From contig JALVSJ010000351.1 of NCBI GenBank assembly GCA_027024445.1, forward strand, positions 1 to 33,273: DNA of 33,273 nt, in the 5' to 3' direction. A program made the position numbers and the translations under genes. Below the pieces are notes generated by a model that saw only the letters and a list, made by a program, of their open reading frames with translations, made no database searches and had not been told where the DNA came from. Source of the stretch: Desulfobacterales bacterium (GTDB lineage: Bacteria; Desulfobacterota; DSM-4660; Desulfatiglandales; Desulfatiglandaceae). This document shows positions 9,815 to 18,633 of this stretch, piece by piece. Numbering within the stretch: position 1 is the stretch's first letter; each line of letters starts with the position of its first letter.

Positions 9815-11761
9815 ATGGCTCAACAAAAGGTAACACATCTTAATACAGCAAAAGAAAAAAGAAGCTTTAGTTCCCGACGAAGATTGGGAGAGCTTCTGGT
9901 TGAAACCGGGCTGCTATCTCGAAAGAAACTAGAGGAAGCTCTAAATGCTCAGTCCGGTAGCGGCAAGAGGCTGGGACAGATTCTTATGGAGATGGGGGCT
10001 ATTTCTGAAGAAGAAATTGCTTTCGCCCTTGCCATGCAGCTAAAAATCCCATTTGTCGATCTGAAAGACTATGTCATCAGCTCTGACGTGATGGAATGCC
10101 TCCCGGAGGGTGTATGCCGCAAGTTTCTCTGCATCCCAATTGAAAGACGAGATAATGTCTTACACGTGTCCATGGCCGATCCCCTCGACCTTAATATGAT
10201 CAAGGAACTCCAGTTCATTACCGGTTACAATATCCAGCCCGCGATCTCGACGCCCAGCCAGATTCTGGAGCGAATCCAGAACTATTACTATCCTGAGAAG
10301 TCTCTCGTTGACGTTACCGATGAGTTCAATCAGGAAGAGCTTTTAGAATTTTACCCAGATGAGAAGGCTCCGGAAGAAGAGGAAGAGGAGATTGAAGAGC
10401 TTCAAGATTCTCCTTTTGTGAAGATGGTAGACCTCATAATCCGCAATGCCATTAAACGAGGGGCCAGCGATGTACATATAGAAGCCCAGGAAAATCATGT
10501 GCGGGTCAGGAACCGGATAGACGGTGTGCTCCAGGATACCATAAAATTACCTAAGTGGACGCAGCCCATTATCATTTCGCGCATAAAGGTCCTCAGTGGA
10601 ATGAATATTACCGAACGACGGCTCCCCCAGGATGGCCGCATCAGGGTGAAATCCAAAAACTTTGCCGTGGACCTCCGGGTGTCCACATTGCCTACCTTTT
10701 ACGGTGAAAAGGCGGTGATCAGGATACTTAACAAGGAAGAGGCCTTCTTATCTTTAGATGAGCTTGGTTTCAGTGAAGAAAACCTGGCAATCGTCAGGAG
10801 CTTTATCCGACAACCTCAGGGTATGATCCTCATTACAGGGCCAACGGGAAGTGGAAAAACTTCAACCCTTTATGCCTGCATGAAAGAGATCCGCTCCGAC
10901 GAAATCAACATAATCACCGTGGAGGATCCAATAGAATATGAACTCGGTGGTATAAATCAGGTTCAGGTCAATGAAAAAGTGGGCCTCACATTCCCTTACA
11001 TTTTGCGCGCGATTTTGAGACAGGACCCTAATGTAATTATGATCGGAGAGATCAGGGACATGGAGACAGCTGAAATTGCACTTCAGGCTGGTCTTACCGG
11101 TCACCTTGTGCTGTCTACTTTGCATACCATTGACGCCCCTTCAGCAGTAACGAGACTTCTTGATATCGGGATGCCCCCATACTTGATCGCGTCTTCCGTA
11201 CTGGGGGTAGTGGCCCAGAGATTGGTGCGGGTCATATGTGATGGATGTAAGGAAGAATACGTTCCTAACCCAGAACTGCTCTCAAGGATTAGCCTCAATC
11301 ACGAAGAGTTGCCTTTCAAGTTTTACCGAGGAAAAGGGTGTTCAAGGTGCAACTACACTGGGTATAAAGGTCGAACTGCTATCGAGGAAGTTATGGTCAT
11401 GGGGCACAAGATGAGAGAACTTGTACAGGAGGGGGCTTCTGCCGACACCCTAAGAGAGGCTGCAATGGCCACAGGGATGACGAAGCTGGGTGTCAGTGGT
11501 CTGAGGAAAATACGGGAGGGAATAACTACAATAGATGAGGTATTACGCGCAGTTCATCAAAAAGAAGAACTGACCACTATTTGCTCAAAATGCGGTAAGG
11601 CCGTGAGTCTTGATTTCAAAGAGTGCCCGTTTTGCAAATTTCCCATTGTTCCCAATTGTGAGTCTTGCGGGCGAATTGTTCAGCCTGACTGGATAGTATG
11701 CCCGTACTGCAGGAATGAGTTGAAGGAAAGTCAGAGAGGAGACAGGCCTGCCGAGAAGTGA
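9815..11761 (+). CDS. Type IV pilus/type II secretion assembly ATPase (GspE/PilB family) with C-terminal double zinc ribbon
   Basis: GspE N-terminal-like domain; Walker A GPTGSGKTSTLYACMK; Asp box EDPIEYELGGINQVQVNEKVGLTF; Walker B DPNVIMIGEIRD; HLVLSTLHT; internal tetra-Cys ICDGCKEEY...GCSRCNYTGYKGR; extra CSKCGK..CPFC and CESCGR..CPYC at C-terminus. Confidence 0.95.
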   Translation: MAQQKVTHLNTAKEKRSFSSRRRLGELLVETGLLSRKKLEEALNAQSGSGKRLGQILMEMGAISEEEIAFALAMQLKIPFVDLKDYVISSDVMECLPEGVCRKFLCIPIERRDNVLHVSMADPLDLNMIKELQFITGYNIQPAISTPSQILERIQNYYYPEKSLVDVTDEFNQEELLEFYPDEKAPEEEEEEIEELQDSPFVKMVDLIIRNAIKRGASDVHIEAQENHVRVRNRIDGVLQDTIKLPKWTQPIIISRIKVLSGMNITERRLPQDGRIRVKSKNFAVDLRVSTLPTFYGEKAVIRILNKEEAFLSLDELGFSEENLAIVRSFIRQPQGMILITGPTGSGKTSTLYACMKEIRSDEINIITVEDPIEYELGGINQVQVNEKVGLTFPYILRAILRQDPNVIMIGEIRDMETAEIALQAGLTGHLVLSTLHTIDAPSAVTRLLDIGMPPYLIASSVLGVVAQRLVRVICDGCKEEYVPNPELLSRISLNHEELPFKFYRGKGCSRCNYTGYKGRTAIEEVMVMGHKMRELVQEGASADTLREAAMATGMTKLGVSGLRKIREGITTIDEVLRAVHQKEELTTICSKCGKAVSLDFKECPFCKFPIVPNCESCGRIVQPDWIVCPYCRNELKESQRGDRPAEK

Positions 11762-11870
11762 TGCAACTGGCTGTGTACCATGGTGTACTTGTGCCGTTGG
11801 GCGTACCGCTTTGGGAATGTGGGTACGCCCTTCTTTGTGAGACCGGCTGCAGCAAAATCAAAGGACTATA

Positions 11871-12464
11871 ATGCAGTGTAAATTTCACCCGGACAGATTA
11901 GCAAAACAATTTTGCTCCACGTGCCATGCTCCCCTGTGTGAGGAGTGCGCTGAGGAATTAAGGCCCGGAGTGTATACCTGCTTCCAGTGTGCTATGGTCC
12001 GCCAGATATCTGAGGGGAGCTCAAAGCTGAGTGAAAAGCGGTCACGGGCACAGGGTAAAAAACGAGGGAAAAAATGGGGGCCATTTCAATACTTTCTGAT
12101 GGTTTCCTCGGTCTTGATTGTTGTTATGTGGGGAGTAATACTGTTTGGCGGCCAGCCCGCCCCTGCTTCTAAAGCAAGCCTAGCCAAAGGCGGACGGGTA
12201 TTACTTTTCATGGTTGATGGCGCGATCAAACGTTATGCTCACTACGAAGGCAATAAGTATCCCGATTCCTTGCTGGATCTCGTCCCAAAATATTTGTCAT
12301 TTAAGAAAGCTGAACTGAGTTACCTCAATCAACTCCTTTACAAAAAGGATCCTGTGAAGGGGTATAAGCTTTCCTTGCGTCACTACAAGAAAGGCGACAT
12401 GAACCTGGTACTCACCGCCAAAGGGATCGAATACCGGATGAAAATCGGAGGCGGGACCCAGTGA
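11871..12464 (+). CDS. Membrane protein: N-terminal B-box-like zinc-binding domain, TM helix, pseudopilin-like C-terminal region
   Basis: CKFHPDRLAKQFCSTCHAPLCEECAEELRPGVYTCFQC; TM YFLMVSSVLIVVMWGVILFGG; then LFMVDGAIKRYAHYEGNKYPDSLLDLVPKYLS. Overlaps the next CDS by 4 nt. Confidence 0.8.
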   Translation: MQCKFHPDRLAKQFCSTCHAPLCEECAEELRPGVYTCFQCAMVRQISEGSSKLSEKRSRAQGKKRGKKWGPFQYFLMVSSVLIVVMWGVILFGGQPAPASKASLAKGGRVLLFMVDGAIKRYAHYEGNKYPDSLLDLVPKYLSFKKAELSYLNQLLYKKDPVKGYKLSLRHYKKGDMNLVLTAKGIEYRMKIGGGTQ

Positions 12465-12907
12465 AGAGGGAAAAGGGCTTTACACTAATAGAACTGATGG
12501 TCGTAATCGCCATTTTGGGTGTGCTGGTAGCCAGTGCATTTCCCACGTACCGGACCTTTAGGAGGAGGGCCGTCGGTGCGGAGGCGACTACTATAATGAA
12601 GCAGCTTATAAATGCAGAGATAATGTACTTTCTGGAGAATCCTAACCAGGAATTTTTCCTTGGTACAGGCGGCAGTATCGAAGTATATCACGATGGCAGA
12701 GATCCTAGTGCTAATGATATTCAAGAGGCTTGGAACGCTTTACATGTGAGTCTTCCAACAGGACACTTCTTGGATTTTGTTATAAACGGCGATCCGAAGA
12801 CGATGATAACTATAACTATTGCTGCTCCATTTCCAATTTTTAAGGATGGAAGCAAAAGCCTAGTATATTCCGTAGACAATAAGGGGACGGTCAGCGGACC
12901 CTTTTGA
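12461..12907 (+). CDS. Type IV pilin/pseudopilin-like prepilin
   Basis: MKREKG^FTLIELMVVIAILGVLVASAFPTYRTFRRRAVGAEATTIMKQLI: type III prepilin signal with Glu5. GTG start. Confidence 0.93.
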   Translation: MKREKGFTLIELMVVIAILGVLVASAFPTYRTFRRRAVGAEATTIMKQLINAEIMYFLENPNQEFFLGTGGSIEVYHDGRDPSANDIQEAWNALHVSLPTGHFLDFVINGDPKTMITITIAAPFPIFKDGSKSLVYSVDNKGTVSGPF

Positions 12908-13168
12908 CGACAGTTAGAATGAAGGTATTTTACAGGATCCGAAAGTGAGATGGACATATTGCTCGCGAGTAATCAGCAGAAATATTTTCGTGGGAACTAA
13001 GTGGTAGGTTTATTCTTCTCCAAAACAAAAGTCTCCAAGATTCGTGTATGGTTCCTTTAAATTAGTTGATGTTAGCATGACCTCTGATAGGGGCAGATTT
13101 TGCTCAGTGCAATATCTCTTTGCTAATAAGCACTAAGCAGCGAAAAGAACAGGGATATCATTGACTCA

Positions 13169-14707
13169 ATGGGCCAGTGGCGAGTCTCTTCACTTATAGA
13201 TGTTATAACCGGGGACCTAAGCTCCCTTGATAAGGATATCTCTACCAGGATCAGGACCCTCAGCAGCTTTCTCCTCATTCTAACACTGGCAAGCCCTCTG
13301 CTCGGAGTCTTCTATCACTATATCAATATTCAGAATCTGGCCTATGCTTGCTATGGAGCTGGCGTGCTGGCCCTATTGGCCCTCCTTGGCCTTCGGCAGA
13401 CGAGGCGACCCGACCTGATAGCTAATTTTGGCGTACTGATTCTGTGGGCACTTATGGTCATGATCCGCTGGAAGACTGGGGCAATGGGTGCCCCGGGTCC
13501 CGAGCTCCTCACCTGGGTATGGAATACTGTGTTGATTCTTCTGGCGGTTTATCTTACTGGATTTTTGTGGGGCAGCATCTGGGCATCGCTGGTCTTTGTG
13601 GAAAGTGGATTTGCTGCCCTGCTTTACAAAACCGGTCATCGAGTTCCTCAGGTAATACCGGAATCCATGGCAGCATCCTATGGCCTGGGAGCCTATCTTC
13701 TGGCGCTACTTACGGTGCTCTTGATAGCATTCCTTTTTGAAAGAGAAAGAAGGGAACTTATCGAGAGAGACAGGGAACAGGCAGAATTGATAGAAGGGTC
13801 GCGCAGATATGTAGAGAGCCTTTTGAGCAAAACTCCTGTACCAATGTTTGTGATAGATAAAAATCACAAGGTAGTCCAGTGGAATCGCGCCTGCCAAGAT
13901 ATGACAGGTATCCCTCAAAGTGAGATTATAGGAAAGCGTGTCTGGAGAGGATTTGCAACAGGACAAGGGCTTACGTTTGCAGAAGAGTTACTGGAAGGGC
14001 CTGAGGCATTCAGGGCTAAACATAGCGATAAAATTATATCACAGTCTGAAAGCGGATCTTTTGTGCTAGAAGCCTATTTGCCAAACCTGAAAGGCGGAGG
14101 ACGGGTGCTTATTAATACCGCGCCCATAACGGACAGCAAAGGGGATGTGAAGGGCGCGATCCAGTGTATCCAGCAAATACAAAGTGATCAAGCAGACCAA
14201 CCCACGTATGTTTCGGAACTCCAGGCTTTGGTCAATTCGCCATGTCCGGCTTTTATCATTGACAGGAAAGGGAAAATAACATTCTGGAATCCTGCGTGTG
14301 AGAAGCGGTTCGGCCATTCCAGGCAGCTAATAGAAGGTCGTTCGCCAACCAATCTCGTAGCCAAGCAATCCAGGGCTGAGTTCCGCGAGGCTGTTTCCTC
14401 GGTTCTTCGGGGAGAAGCTATAGCGTCAAGAGAATTCAAGTATTACAACATAGACGGTGAGCCGCTGTATGTGAGAGCGGAGCTATTTCCCCATCGGGAT
14501 GAAAGCGGCCAGATCGCCGGCTGCATAGTGATAAACATGGATATTACAGATTTAAAAGTCCGTGTTGCTATGCTTCAACGGGCTTTGATCAAGAATAAAG
14601 AAAAGCTCAAATCACTCGCAGACGAATACAATCTCTTGAAAAAAAATCTAGCGAGCTTCCTGAGAAAAAAGGAAAACGAGAAAGGAAATGGAAGGACAGC
14701 TCAGTGA
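13169..14707 (+). CDS. Multi-TM membrane protein with two PAS domains, no recognisable output domain
   Basis: Hydrophobic N-terminal half; PAS strings PVPMFVIDKNHKVVQWNRACQDMTGIPQSEIIGKRVW and PCPAFIIDRKGKITFWNPACEKRFGHSRQLIEGRSP...CIVINMDITD; C-terminal coiled coil. Confidence 0.85.
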   Translation: MGQWRVSSLIDVITGDLSSLDKDISTRIRTLSSFLLILTLASPLLGVFYHYINIQNLAYACYGAGVLALLALLGLRQTRRPDLIANFGVLILWALMVMIRWKTGAMGAPGPELLTWVWNTVLILLAVYLTGFLWGSIWASLVFVESGFAALLYKTGHRVPQVIPESMAASYGLGAYLLALLTVLLIAFLFERERRELIERDREQAELIEGSRRYVESLLSKTPVPMFVIDKNHKVVQWNRACQDMTGIPQSEIIGKRVWRGFATGQGLTFAEELLEGPEAFRAKHSDKIISQSESGSFVLEAYLPNLKGGGRVLINTAPITDSKGDVKGAIQCIQQIQSDQADQPTYVSELQALVNSPCPAFIIDRKGKITFWNPACEKRFGHSRQLIEGRSPTNLVAKQSRAEFREAVSSVLRGEAIASREFKYYNIDGEPLYVRAELFPHRDESGQIAGCIVINMDITDLKVRVAMLQRALIKNKEKLKSLADEYNLLKKNLASFLRKKENEKGNGRTAQ

Positions 14708-14710
14708 TTC

Positions 14711-16399
14711 TCAGGTTTGTAAAAGGGCCTGTCTTGCACCTAGGACCTCGTAAACCATGATATTAGAAGATTTGCCTTTTACCTTCTTAGGGCCTAACGG
14801 ATTGGTTATAAAGTAAGGTTCAATAAGCTTGAACGTTTCTTCTCCAATAAGGATTTGGTTGGGGGAGGCAATGGATTCCAACCTGGAAGCAATGTTAACC
14901 GGATCTCCTATTACGGTATAATCTAATCTCTTGGGAGATCCAATATTGCCAGCCACTACCCTCCCGCTGTTAATTCCGATCCTCATATCAAACCTTCTGT
15001 CTTCTTCCAGTTCCATCTTGAGCTCTTCCAGAGCTTGCCTCATGTCAAGCGCTGCGAGTACCGCACGCCTTGCGTCGTCGTCCTTTTGCATTGGGGCCCC
15101 GAATACCGCCATCAGGCCATCGCCGATGTACTTGTCAAGAGTGCCGTCATAATTAAAAATGATGTCAGTCATTGTCGAGAAAAAACGGTTGAGGATGATG
15201 TTTACTTCTTGTGGGGGAAGTTTTTCAGCGAGATGTGTGAAATTAATTATATCGGCGAAAAGAATAGTGGCAATCAGCTCTTTTGGTTCCATGATGTTGT
15301 CTTTTGTTTCCTGACCTCCTGATAGTATCATCTCAACTACCTGAGGGGAATGGAACCTTTCCAGTCTGTTTCTCATCTGCTCTTCTTGACGTATTTGCTC
15401 ATTTAGCGATGCCTGCTCTATAATAAGGGCCATTTGGCCTGCAATGGCCTTCAGCAGTTCTAGATCCTCATTTGTAAAGTGGGCCTCTGGCCTCGTGCTG
15501 TCCAATTGAATAACGCCTATGATTTTGTCCTTCCTCCATAAAGGAACACACATGGCAGAACGTATTTTTTGAATCACCACGCTTTTGGCGCCATCAAAGC
15601 GGGCATCTTCCATTGCATTTGAAGTAAGAAGAGCCACCTTGTCTCTGATGACTCTCCGCATAAGTGTCTTGCTTGGTCTAGTGGATTGCCCGTGGTTCTT
15701 AAAAGCGACCCTGTGTTTTACCACCACGGGGATAAAATCATCTTCTCCATTGCGACCCAATAGCATCAAGAAACCAGCGTCAGCATCTATTACCATGAAT
15801 ATGAGCTGCATTATTTTTTCAAGAAGGTGATTTAGGTCATGTATTTGATTCAGCTGGCGGCTGATTTCATATAACACGAACAGGACCTTATTGCTTCGCT
15901 CCAGTGTGGCCAGATACTGTTTTTGTGGCTGAAGGAGGTCTTGTTTATCGACGGGAAAGGCCCCGGATGCTTTAGCTTCAGCTACATTAAATATGAGTTC
16001 GCTGGAGTCACCTTGTCCCCTGAATGGACTCGTGGCTATCACCGGGTATTGGGATTTTATTTCCTCTGCTTCTGGAGCAAATAATATTGTCTCATCTGGA
16101 GCTTTGGCCTCCGAGGCCTCAAGGAACATCAATTTTGCCAAACCAACTTGCACAATATCTTGGTGAGCGAGGGGGGCTAGTTGAATAAGCTTACCATTTA
16201 CTTTGGTGCCATTGTAACTACCTAGGTCAACTATGATATAGCCTTTGTCGGACTTACGGATCTCTGCATGACGGCGGGATACGGTATTGTCAGAAATAAC
16301 AAGATCGTTGTCCTTGCTTCTGCCAAGGGTTATCTTGTCTTTCGCGATAGGGTAGGTGAAGATTTGTCCATCGCCTGTTGTAACCCTCAATGATGGCAT
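14711..16399 (-). CDS. FHA-GAF-class III adenylate/guanylate cyclase
   Basis: FHA: KITLGRSKDNDLVISDNTVSRRHAEI...DLGSYNGTKVNG; GAF region; cyclase: ATILFADIINFTHLAE, GTLDKYIGDGLMAVFGAP, RIGINSGRVVAGNIGSPKRLDYTVIGDPVNIASRLE. Confidence 0.95.
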   Translation of the reverse strand: MPSLRVTTGDGQIFTYPIAKDKITLGRSKDNDLVISDNTVSRRHAEIRKSDKGYIIVDLGSYNGTKVNGKLIQLAPLAHQDIVQVGLAKLMFLEASEAKAPDETILFAPEAEEIKSQYPVIATSPFRGQGDSSELIFNVAEAKASGAFPVDKQDLLQPQKQYLATLERSNKVLFVLYEISRQLNQIHDLNHLLEKIMQLIFMVIDADAGFLMLLGRNGEDDFIPVVVKHRVAFKNHGQSTRPSKTLMRRVIRDKVALLTSNAMEDARFDGAKSVVIQKIRSAMCVPLWRKDKIIGVIQLDSTRPEAHFTNEDLELLKAIAGQMALIIEQASLNEQIRQEEQMRNRLERFHSPQVVEMILSGGQETKDNIMEPKELIATILFADIINFTHLAEKLPPQEVNIILNRFFSTMTDIIFNYDGTLDKYIGDGLMAVFGAPMQKDDDARRAVLAALDMRQALEELKMELEEDRRFDMRIGINSGRVVAGNIGSPKRLDYTVIGDPVNIASRLESIASPNQILIGEETFKLIEPYFITNPLGPKKVKGKSSNIMVYEVLGARQALLQT

Positions 16400-16442
16400 G
16401 ACGCTTGACTCCCAGATTCTAACAGCAGCTCAAAACCCACAC

Positions 16443-16838
16443 TTACCACAGCCAGTTCCCGTTCTTGTCCCATCGGCTGTTTACCTGGATACCTAGCTTG
16501 GATAAAAGATGATAAAAAAGAAAACGCCGATTACCTTTGAAATATCCTAATTCCTGGCAGTGGGGATCGGGTTTATAACCCATTTTCAGGGCTTCTTTTA
16601 ACGTAGTAGTTCTCGCGGTCTTTCCAGCTACGCATACATAATCAAAATGGATTGAATGATATAGATGATCTTCTTGGGTGATGACCACTACCGCGTTGCC
16701 CGGAATTGTCTCTTCAACGGTAATGTATATGCTGAGAAAAAAGCCTATGAGAATCAGTGTTACAAAAGTGACTATGATAATTTGGGACTTTTTTTTCATT
16801 CTAGGCTGCCTTGGCCTCACTATCCCACGAATATTCAA
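16443..16838 (-). CDS. Small single-TM protein with possible Ada-like metal-binding motif
   Basis: TM IIIVTFVTLILIGFFLSIYITV; then ITQEDHLYHSIHFDYVCVAGKTARTTTLKEALKMGYKPDPHC. True start may be the internal MKKKSQ. Confidence 0.6.
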   Translation of the reverse strand: MNIRGIVRPRQPRMKKKSQIIIVTFVTLILIGFFLSIYITVEETIPGNAVVVITQEDHLYHSIHFDYVCVAGKTARTTTLKEALKMGYKPDPHCQELGYFKGNRRFLFYHLLSKLGIQVNSRWDKNGNWLW

Positions 16839-17022
16839 ATGCCTTCAAGAAAAGTGCAATATGGGTGAAGGACAGCAAAAACTAAGAATACCTTTAGCCT
16901 ATATAATAAAGCTCATTCTTACTTGATAGTTGTGATAAAGTCAAATTGTTCATATTAGGCACGTTTCATAAATGTCTGGGGGACTTAAAGCATGAGCTAA
17001 ATAATTTGATGGCAAATTAATG

Positions 17023-17220
17023 CTATGACCTTTCCCGTGAATGAGAAGGCAATTTTTCCCTTTTTAGGGAGAGGGCTTCATAGCAGCCCGGTTCCAATTC
17101 CTCTGGAGCCTGTGTGGTTCTTTGATCGTATTTACCGCAACTGGAGTCCAAATAAATTCCTCCTCTTGCTCTTCTCGCTATGGTAAAATGATATTTACAA
17201 CCCCAGCAAGATCTTTTCAT
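17023..17220 (-). CDS. Small Cys-rich protein (possible)
   Basis: MKRSCWGCKYHFTIARRARGGIYLDSSCGKYDQRTTQAPEELEPGCYEALSLKREKLPSHSRERS from internal ATG at 17220. The longer track ORF (to 17388) overlaps the tRNA terminator. Confidence 0.4.
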   Translation of the reverse strand: MKRSCWGCKYHFTIARRARGGIYLDSSCGKYDQRTTQAPEELEPGCYEALSLKREKLPSHSRERS

Positions 17221-17339
17221 CGCTCTTTTTACCTCGCAGTACCATGATATGTCTGAAGAGTTAACCCACACAACTTCCCAGCTCAATTCGTGGTTAAACC
17301 CACATGCGTCATAAAGCAAAGAAGCGTTCTGAGGCTCCC

Positions 17340-17371
17340 AAAATAAAAAGCCCCCCGCTGTAACAGGAGGC
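17340..17371 (-). terminator. Rho-independent terminator downstream of tRNA-Phe
   Basis: Reverse strand GCCTCC-TGTTACAGCG-GGGGGC followed by TTTTTATTT. Confidence 0.7.
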
Positions 17372-17389
17372 CTACATGTCATAGTCACG

Positions 17390-17465
17390 TGGTGCCGAGA
17401 CGCAGAATCGAACTGCGGACACGGGGATTTTCAGTCCCCTGCTCTACCGACTGAGCTATCTCGGC
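17390..17465 (-). tRNA. tRNA-Phe (anticodon GAA), CCA encoded
   Basis: GCCGAGATAGCTCAGTCGGTAGAGCAGGGGACTGAAAATCCCCGTGTCCGCAGTTCGATTCTGCGTCTCGGCACCA; acceptor GCCGAGA/TCTCGGC, anticodon stem GGGGA/TCCCC with loop CTGAAAA, T-loop TTCGATT. Confidence 0.97.
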
Positions 17466-17478
17466 ACTTTTGTAAAAA

Positions 17479-17507
17479 ATTATATTCTTAAAAGTGCCAG
17501 GCGTCAA
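17479..17507 (-). promoter_or_regulatory. Sigma70-type promoter for tRNA-Phe
   Basis: Reverse strand TTGACG (-35) - 17 nt - TATAAT (-10), ending about 13 nt upstream of the tRNA 5' end. Confidence 0.8.
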
Positions 17508-17516
17508 GGGTTATGT

Positions 17517-18404
17517 TCATCCTCCGTGCCCATCAGCTAATTTTTGCGTCGGTTGCTCTACGTCATCAATCTCTACGTCAACTTCACCTAAGTCGTCGTC
17601 TTTTAGGTCCTCAAGACTGATGGTAGGCTCCCCATCGGCCACAGGCGTAATGGCTTCCTCGGCCTCAGCCAACTGACTGGTAATCGCTTCAGTCTGGTCA
17701 GGCAATACGTCCTCAGAAAGCTCTTCTATTTCCTCTACGACCGATGGTTCATCCTCTAAGATCAATTCCTGTTCCCCGATGGCAGTACCGTGTACTTCTG
17801 TGGGGGCCTCAGCGGTTTCATCCTCAATCAGTTCTAAATCCAATTCCTCCTTGGACTGTCCCTCCAAGGTAATGTCTTCCATTTCAAATACTAATGGTTC
17901 AACTGCCTGTGGCTCGGCTGCTTCATCCATCTCTTGGATCTCCGACTCGGAGCCTTCCAATTCTAAGCCGGAAAGGCTGTCCAGGTCTGAGGCCTCAGTA
18001 ATCTTGTCTTCGTCACTAGTAACTCCATAATCAGTAGTTAAAGTCTCGGCCTCAGTAGTGTTATGGGGTTCACTACTTGCCGCGGAAAACTCTTCCTCGG
18101 CCAAGGAATCAAGTTCTATCTCTATTTCTGTATCTTCTTCTTGATTGCTGGCCAGGGCTACCTCTTCTGTCTCAGCCTCAAGTTCTATCTCTTCTTCCAG
18201 CGCCTTAAATGTGCCACTCCCGGTCGGATGATAGTGCATACCTGACTCGTTAACTTCGCCCAGAAGTCCACCTAAAAGGAAAGGAGGGTCAGGATAAAAA
18301 GTGACCAAATTGAGGCGTTCCCTCTCTTGAGAAAGGGTCTTATTACATTTAGGGCAAGATTCATTGTGATCGAAACTCACATACCCACACTTTGGGCATC
18401 TCAT
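17517..18404 (-). CDS. Zinc-ribbon protein with long highly acidic low-complexity tail
   Basis: MRCPKCGYVSFDHNESCPKCNKTLS then Glu/Asp-rich sequence to the C-terminus; AGGAGAG upstream of ATG. Confidence 0.8.
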   Translation of the reverse strand: MRCPKCGYVSFDHNESCPKCNKTLSQERERLNLVTFYPDPPFLLGGLLGEVNESGMHYHPTGSGTFKALEEEIELEAETEEVALASNQEEDTEIEIELDSLAEEEFSAASSEPHNTTEAETLTTDYGVTSDEDKITEASDLDSLSGLELEGSESEIQEMDEAAEPQAVEPLVFEMEDITLEGQSKEELDLELIEDETAEAPTEVHGTAIGEQELILEDEPSVVEEIEELSEDVLPDQTEAITSQLAEAEEAITPVADGEPTISLEDLKDDDLGEVDVEIDDVEQPTQKLADGHGG

Positions 18405-18633
18405 GGACGTCTCTCCTTTTCATGCGTCTCTAAGTGTTCCTGACTGGGGGACCGCAGCAGCAGTGTGCAGAGCCTCAGTCCATTTCCCGAAACGCCAGTG
18501 GGTAATAAAACGCACTGACTAGTCATTAGGTATATTCGGACGTATCCTGCGAAATCATTAACAATTACTCAAGATTTGTAAGTAGGATAATATTTGACAG
18601 ACGAACACATGAAAAAAAGATAAGAATTGGTGT

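Noticed and set aside
13080-13160. Sigma54 -24/-12-like promoter (GTGCAATATCTCTTTGC) upstream of the PAS protein
   Set aside because: Lacks the essential GG of the -24 element.
17221-17388. N-terminal extension of the 17023..17388 ORF
   Set aside because: It overlaps the tRNA-Phe terminator hairpin and reaches the tRNA 3' end; an internal start is more plausible.
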